Positions 4,739 to 7,713 of a DNA stretch of 7,713 nt are shown here, piece after piece. The number at the start of each line of letters is the position of its first letter. Position 1 is the first letter of the stretch. The DNA lies in the NCBI GenBank assembly GCA_002256595.1, contig NOLC01000097.1, positions 1 to 7,713 of the forward strand, given 5' to 3'. The stretch is from Methanosaeta sp. NSP1. Its GTDB lineage: Archaea; Halobacteriota; Methanosarcinia; Methanotrichales; Methanotrichaceae. The notes under the pieces are model-generated. The model was not told the DNA's origin and searched no databases. It worked only from the letters and a program-made list of their open reading frames with translations. The position numbers and the translations under genes were made by a program.

Positions 4739-5765
4739 GTGCAGCCTGCTTTTAATGGTGGCAATTTTGATCTTTTCATCGGCCATAAATCAGCCGGCAG
4801 ATGCAGCCTGCCCTGTGGGAGGCTGCGGAGCGGGGGATGATTCCTGGCTCACATCAGCCCAGTCCTTCATCAGCTCAGATGTTCCCCTGGTTGGGGCGAG
4901 CGCCAGCGCCAATGCCGGCTCCGACTTCGCCTATTCCCGAAGCTTCAGGGCCGGGCCGCAGGTGAAATCGATCACAAACAACAGTACAGTTTCCACCATT
5001 CCTGCCCTGGCCGAGGCGTATGTGACCCCGGGCTCAAGGGAGGAGCTGTTCGTCTCCCCACAAATGCTAAAGTCCCTGGATTCTCTTTCCAGAGATGAGG
5101 TGGCGCTTGATGTCTCTGCCGGCCGCTCTCCAGGACAGAGCCGCATCAGAGGGGCGGTCAACATCCCGGCAGGGAGATTTTTCCATGAGAATGGAACCTT
5201 GCGCAATATATCGGATCTGGCTGAGCTATTGGGCCGGGCGGGCATCTCCGGCAGCGATTCGGTTATGGTCTACAGCGAGAGCTTCAAATCGGGAGAGGCG
5301 ACAGCAGTGCTCTATGCATTGCGCTGCCTGGGCCATGATGGGGCAAGGGCTCTGGATGGCGGCCTGGACAATTGGATGGCAGCCAGCCTTCCCCTGGAGA
5401 GCAGAGAGACTGTTCGCTCCCCTACCAGCTATTTACCCGGCCGCCCTCTGGAGTCTCCAGCGGACTATGATCTGGTCAGATCCGGCCGGGTGCAGATGGT
5501 GGATGCCAGAAGGATTCAGGAGTTCGGGAGAGAAAAGATAGGCAATGCCACCTGGATCAGCCCGGAGAGCCTGCTGGTGGAGGGCAGGCTCAAGTCGAAC
5601 CTCAACGACACATTTGCCCGGCTTAATACAAGCCAGACAACAGTGGTCTACTCGGATGATATCTTCGGGGCCTCTTTAGTCTGGTTTGCCCTGGAGCTGA
5701 TGGGATATGACGCCAGGATCTACAGATGGCAGGACTGGCAAGAACATGAAGACCGCAACCGTTAG
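4725..5765 (+). CDS. Exported tandem rhodanese-like protein without catalytic cysteines
   Basis: The 346-residue product opens with a signal peptide (K5, hydrophobic core 7-20, cleavage probably after QPADA at 27). The mature end carries the motif CPVGGCG (29-35). Residues 38-105 are a Ser/Ala-rich linker. Rhodanese-like domain 1 is at about 106-225, with VALDVSAGR, AVNIPAGRF, VMVYSESFKSGEA and GHDGARALDGGLDNW. Domain 2 is at about 238-340, with VQMVDARRIQEFG, TTVVYSDDIFGAS and MGYDARIYRWQDW. Rhodaneses move sulfane sulfur through a cysteine at the start of the loop after VVY; here both positions are serine (S184, S310). Seven N-glycosylation sequons (N85, N86, N156, N161, N274, N294, N301) fit an extracellular location. 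The ATG at 4725 is needed for the positively charged N-terminus of the signal. Classical sulfurtransferase activity is unlikely; binding through C29 and C34 or C201 is possible. The biological role is unknown. Confidence 0.85.
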   Translation: MICIKCSLLLMVAILIFSSAINQPADAACPVGGCGAGDDSWLTSAQSFISSDVPLVGASASANAGSDFAYSRSFRAGPQVKSITNNSTVSTIPALAEAYVTPGSREELFVSPQMLKSLDSLSRDEVALDVSAGRSPGQSRIRGAVNIPAGRFFHENGTLRNISDLAELLGRAGISGSDSVMVYSESFKSGEATAVLYALRCLGHDGARALDGGLDNWMAASLPLESRETVRSPTSYLPGRPLESPADYDLVRSGRVQMVDARRIQEFGREKIGNATWISPESLLVEGRLKSNLNDTFARLNTSQTTVVYSDDIFGASLVWFALELMGYDARIYRWQDWQEHEDRNR

Positions 5766-5785
5766 CAGTTCAGGATGGTCTAAAT

Positions 5786-5848
5786 ATGTCGATTGACGAA
5801 ATCTATAACTCCATGCAACGATCAATCCTTTGTGGTGAGATTTTATGA
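5786..5848 (+). CDS. Possible 20-residue leader ORF overlapping the CMD-family gene
   Basis: ATG at 5786 opens a 20-codon frame (MSIDEIYNSMQRSILCGEIL) whose TGA overlaps the next gene's ATG in an ATGA junction at 5845-5848. The gap between the rhodanese stop and the CMD-family ATG is otherwise empty. The overlap suggests translational coupling, or the frame may be the remnant of a lost gene. No good Shine-Dalgarno precedes it, though TAAATAT lies just upstream. It is too short for homology to decide. Confidence 0.3.
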   Translation: MSIDEIYNSMQRSILCGEIL

Positions 5849-6168
5849 AGGACGAAGTCTTTTTCGGAGAGGGAATAGCCAGGACCAAAAGCGACTATCC
5901 TGACCTCTACAAAGCTATAGTGGCCTTGAATGAGGCTGCCTATACCGGTAAAGCGTTGGACTACAAGACCCAGAAGCTGATAGCCATAGGCATAAACGCC
6001 GCCGCTTCCGATGAGAGGGCAGCTAAAAAGCAGATGATGAGCGGCATGAAGGAGCTGGGCATCACCAAGGACGAGATCGTGGATGTGCTGAGAGTAGTCT
6101 TGCTGACCTCGGGAATGCCTCCTTACACCAAGGGCATGAAGGTGCTGGGGGAGATACTGGAGAAATAA
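5845..6168 (+). CDS. Carboxymuconolactone decarboxylase (CMD/AhpD-fold) family protein
   Basis: The 107-residue, mostly alpha-helical product matches the small single-domain CMD family. Visible family features are LYKAIVALNEAAYTGKALDYKTQKLIAIGI (21-50), the turn GITKDEIVDVLRVVLLTSGMPPYTKG (72-97) and a C-terminal helix. AhpD-type peroxidase members carry a CxxC...H motif after the TQKLIAIGI-like helix. Here that stretch reads NAAASDERAAKK (51-62), with S55, R58 and K62 at roughly those positions and no cysteine anywhere in the protein. It therefore cannot act as a thiol reductase; a decarboxylase or binding role is possible but unproven. GGTGAG lies five bases before the ATG. It follows the rhodanese-like gene by 79 bases on the same strand. 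Confidence 0.85.
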   Translation: MKDEVFFGEGIARTKSDYPDLYKAIVALNEAAYTGKALDYKTQKLIAIGINAAASDERAAKKQMMSGMKELGITKDEIVDVLRVVLLTSGMPPYTKGMKVLGEILEK

Positions 6169-6180
6169 TCTTCCTGTATA

Positions 6181-6206
6181 ATATTTTTTAGTATTTAGTA
6201 ATTTTA
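6181..6206 (+). terminator. U-rich termination region after the cassette
   Basis: Shortly after the CMD-family stop, the plus strand has six T's at 6184-6189 followed by further short T-runs. Archaeal RNA polymerase terminates at such T-rich stretches without a hairpin. It lies in the 44-base gap before the converging uvrC gene. Confidence 0.55.
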
Positions 6207-6212
6207 GCTTCT

Positions 6213-7713
6213 TCAATCAGAGATGGCCTTCTTCCTCAGCAGCCGGTTATAGGCCAGGGCAAACCTGTGCGCCTCATCCCTGATTTCCTGCAGGTATAGC
6301 GAGGCCTTCTCCTCCTTTTTTATGTCCAGTGGCCCGTCCAGGCCCGGCATATAGACCTCCTCCTCACTTTTGGCCAGGGAGACGACTGGAATCTTCAGCC
6401 GCAGAGCCTGCAGCTCGGAGAGGGCCGCGGAGAGCTGTCCCTTGCCCCCGTCGATGACTATCAGGTCGGGCATATCCTGCCTCTCCTCTTTCAGGCGGCT
6501 GTAGCGGCGGCGAACGGTCTCAGCAAGCGAGGCAAAGTCGTCTATTCCCGAGACGCTCTTGATCTTGAAGCGGCGGTAGTTACTTTTGTCCGGCCTGCCG
6601 CCTCTGAATTGGACCATGGAGCCTACGGAGAAGGTGCCGGCCAGATGAGATATATCGAAGCACTCTATGACCTGGGGGCTCTTGTTAAGGCGCAGAGCCT
6701 CTTGCAGGGCGGAGAGCTTCTCTCTATCCCCGAAGAAGCCGGCCTCCAGATTCTTTCGAGCCAGATCCAGGAGCATCTTCTTCTCCCCCTGGCGGGGCAC
6801 TGTGGCTTTGACCTTCTTGCCCTTCTGGTGAGCCAGGAAATCAACCAGAGACTGCTCCAGGGGCTGCTCTAAAATGAGCTCCTCCGGCGGCTCCCTCTCC
6901 GAGTAGTACTGCACCAGGAACTCCTCCAGGAAGCTGTCGCTGTTGGAAAAGACATACTCCTCCTTGCCCTCTAAAGTTCCCCGGTAGACCCGGAAGAGCA
7001 TGAGATAGACGCTGGAGCCCTCCACCTGGTAGCTGATTACATCCTGATCATAGCTGCGGCTCCTCTCCACCTGCTGGCGTTCCTGAAGATGCTGCAAGGC
7101 CCTGATCTCGTCTCGCATCTGCATGGCTCTTTCAAATTCTTGCCGAGCGGAGAGAATGGCCATCTCCGCCTGCAAAGACGTGAGAAGCTCATCTGTCTTT
7201 CCGGCCAGGGCAGAGGCGGCCCTGGAAGCCCTGGCCCGGTAATCGGCCCGGCTGATCCGACCCACGCAGGGTCCTGAGCAGTGGCCCAGATGGTAGCGCA
7301 GGCAGGGCCGCTTGGGAAAGCGCTTGCAGTTGGCCAGGCCAAAGGCCTTACGAACCAGTTGATAGACGAAGGTCCTCTCCCGGGAGGAGACAAAGGGGCC
7401 GAAGAAGGAGCCCCTGGCGCCCCGCCGGCGCGATATCCTCAGCCGGGGGAAGTCCTCCTCGGTCAGCTCTATGCCGGCATAGCGAGAGGAGTCCTTGAGC
7501 TTGATATTGTAGCGGGGCTGGTGCTTTTTGACAAGGGTGTTCTCTAAAAGCAGGGCCTCAAGCTCGGTGTTGGTCACTATAAAATCCAAGCCCACTGCCG
7601 CAGCCACCAGAGCCGCAGTTCTGGGCTCATGGTCCTGCTTTTGAAAGTAGCTGGAAACCCGCTTTTTTAGATCTCTGGCTTTGCCTACGTAGATCACCAC
7701 ATCCCGGCTGTCT
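6213..7713 (-). CDS. uvrC: UvrC excinuclease subunit, N-terminus outside window
   Basis: UvrC makes both incisions in UvrABC nucleotide excision repair. The frame continues through the right edge (...DSRDVVIYVGKARDL), so the first GIY-YIG strand is missing and the GTG at 7700 is not the real start. Residues below are counted from that GTG. The N-terminal GIY-YIG nuclease covers about 1-75. Cysteines C125, C133, C141 and C145 match the [4Fe-4S] set known in bacterial UvrC. A UvrB-binding UVR motif lies at about 175-207. The RNase H-like nuclease domain follows at about 340-480, with D349 (CFDISH), D417 (VIDGGKGQL) and H478 (DEAHRFA) as the likely catalytic triad. The protein stops 17 residues after that histidine, so the C-terminal helix-hairpin-helix region of bacterial UvrC is absent. 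Archaeal uvrC genes are generally viewed as acquired from bacteria. Confidence 0.95.
   Translation of the reverse strand, partial: DSRDVVIYVGKARDLKKRVSSYFQKQDHEPRTAALVAAAVGLDFIVTNTELEALLLENTLVKKHQPRYNIKLKDSSRYAGIELTEEDFPRLRISRRRGARGSFFGPFVSSRERTFVYQLVRKAFGLANCKRFPKRPCLRYHLGHCSGPCVGRISRADYRARASRAASALAGKTDELLTSLQAEMAILSARQEFERAMQMRDEIRALQHLQERQQVERSRSYDQDVISYQVEGSSVYLMLFRVYRGTLEGKEEYVFSNSDSFLEEFLVQYYSEREPPEELILEQPLEQSLVDFLAHQKGKKVKATVPRQGEKKMLLDLARKNLEAGFFGDREKLSALQEALRLNKSPQVIECFDISHLAGTFSVGSMVQFRGGRPDKSNYRRFKIKSVSGIDDFASLAETVRRRYSRLKEERQDMPDLIVIDGGKGQLSAALSELQALRLKIPVVSLAKSEEEVYMPGLDGPLDIKKEEKASLYLQEIRDEAHRFALAYNRLLRKKAISD

Noticed and set aside
5095..5541. 148-codon plus-strand frame
   Set aside because: Out-of-frame shadow within the rhodanese-like gene.
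7698..7700. GTG at 7698-7700 as the uvrC start
   Set aside because: The upstream in-frame codons still read as UvrC (DSRD before VVIYVGK), so the gene continues beyond the window.

Overview
The window looks archaeal, most likely a methanogen of the Methanosarcinales, and I lean towards a Methanothrix (Methanosaeta)-like organism. The evidence is a canonical archaeal gene string rps13-rps4-rps11-rpoD, an RpoD with a ferredoxin-type insert carrying two complete [4Fe-4S] motifs, a tRNA gene without an encoded CCA end, TTG start codons with Shine-Dalgarno sites, TATA-type promoters, frequent AGG/AGA and ATA codons, and a UvrABC-type repair gene inside an archaeal genome. The genus is inference; the domain and broad group are well supported.

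Layout, left to right. (1) Bases 1-880, minus strand: the first part of a secreted C69-family (PepD-like) peptidase whose C-terminus lies outside the window. (2) Bases 881-1153: a 48-base near-perfect palindrome (918-965), a tRNA-Leu(GAG) gene on the minus strand, and a small stem-loop. (3) Bases 1154-3438, minus strand: rpoD, rps11, rps4 and rps13, packed with gaps of 0 to 10 bases and transcribed leftwards. (4) Bases 3439-3834: a divergent intergenic region with a folded S13 leader, TATA boxes in both directions and a 9-bp inverted repeat. (5) Bases 3835-6168, plus strand: an ArsM-type arsenite methyltransferase, an exported tandem rhodanese-like protein lacking both catalytic cysteines, and a small carboxymuconolactone-decarboxylase-fold protein. 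The second and third genes are each preceded by a mini-ORF overlapping their start codon. (6) Bases 6213-7713, minus strand: uvrC, missing only its extreme N-terminus, converging on the cassette.

The minus-strand block is housekeeping: three small-subunit proteins plus the RNA polymerase assembly subunit, followed by the tRNA-Leu that also follows rpoD in some other archaea. The usual continuation (rpl18e, rpl13, rps9, rpoN) is absent, and the palindrome and peptidase gene stand there instead. The plus-strand block looks like a small accessory cassette. ArsM would methylate As(III) in the cytoplasm; the roles of the exported rhodanese-like protein and of the CMD-like protein are unknown, and any functional link rests only on adjacency and strand. 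The strongest candidate for something undescribed is the exported, catalytically altered double-rhodanese protein with an N-terminal CPVGGCG motif next to arsM.
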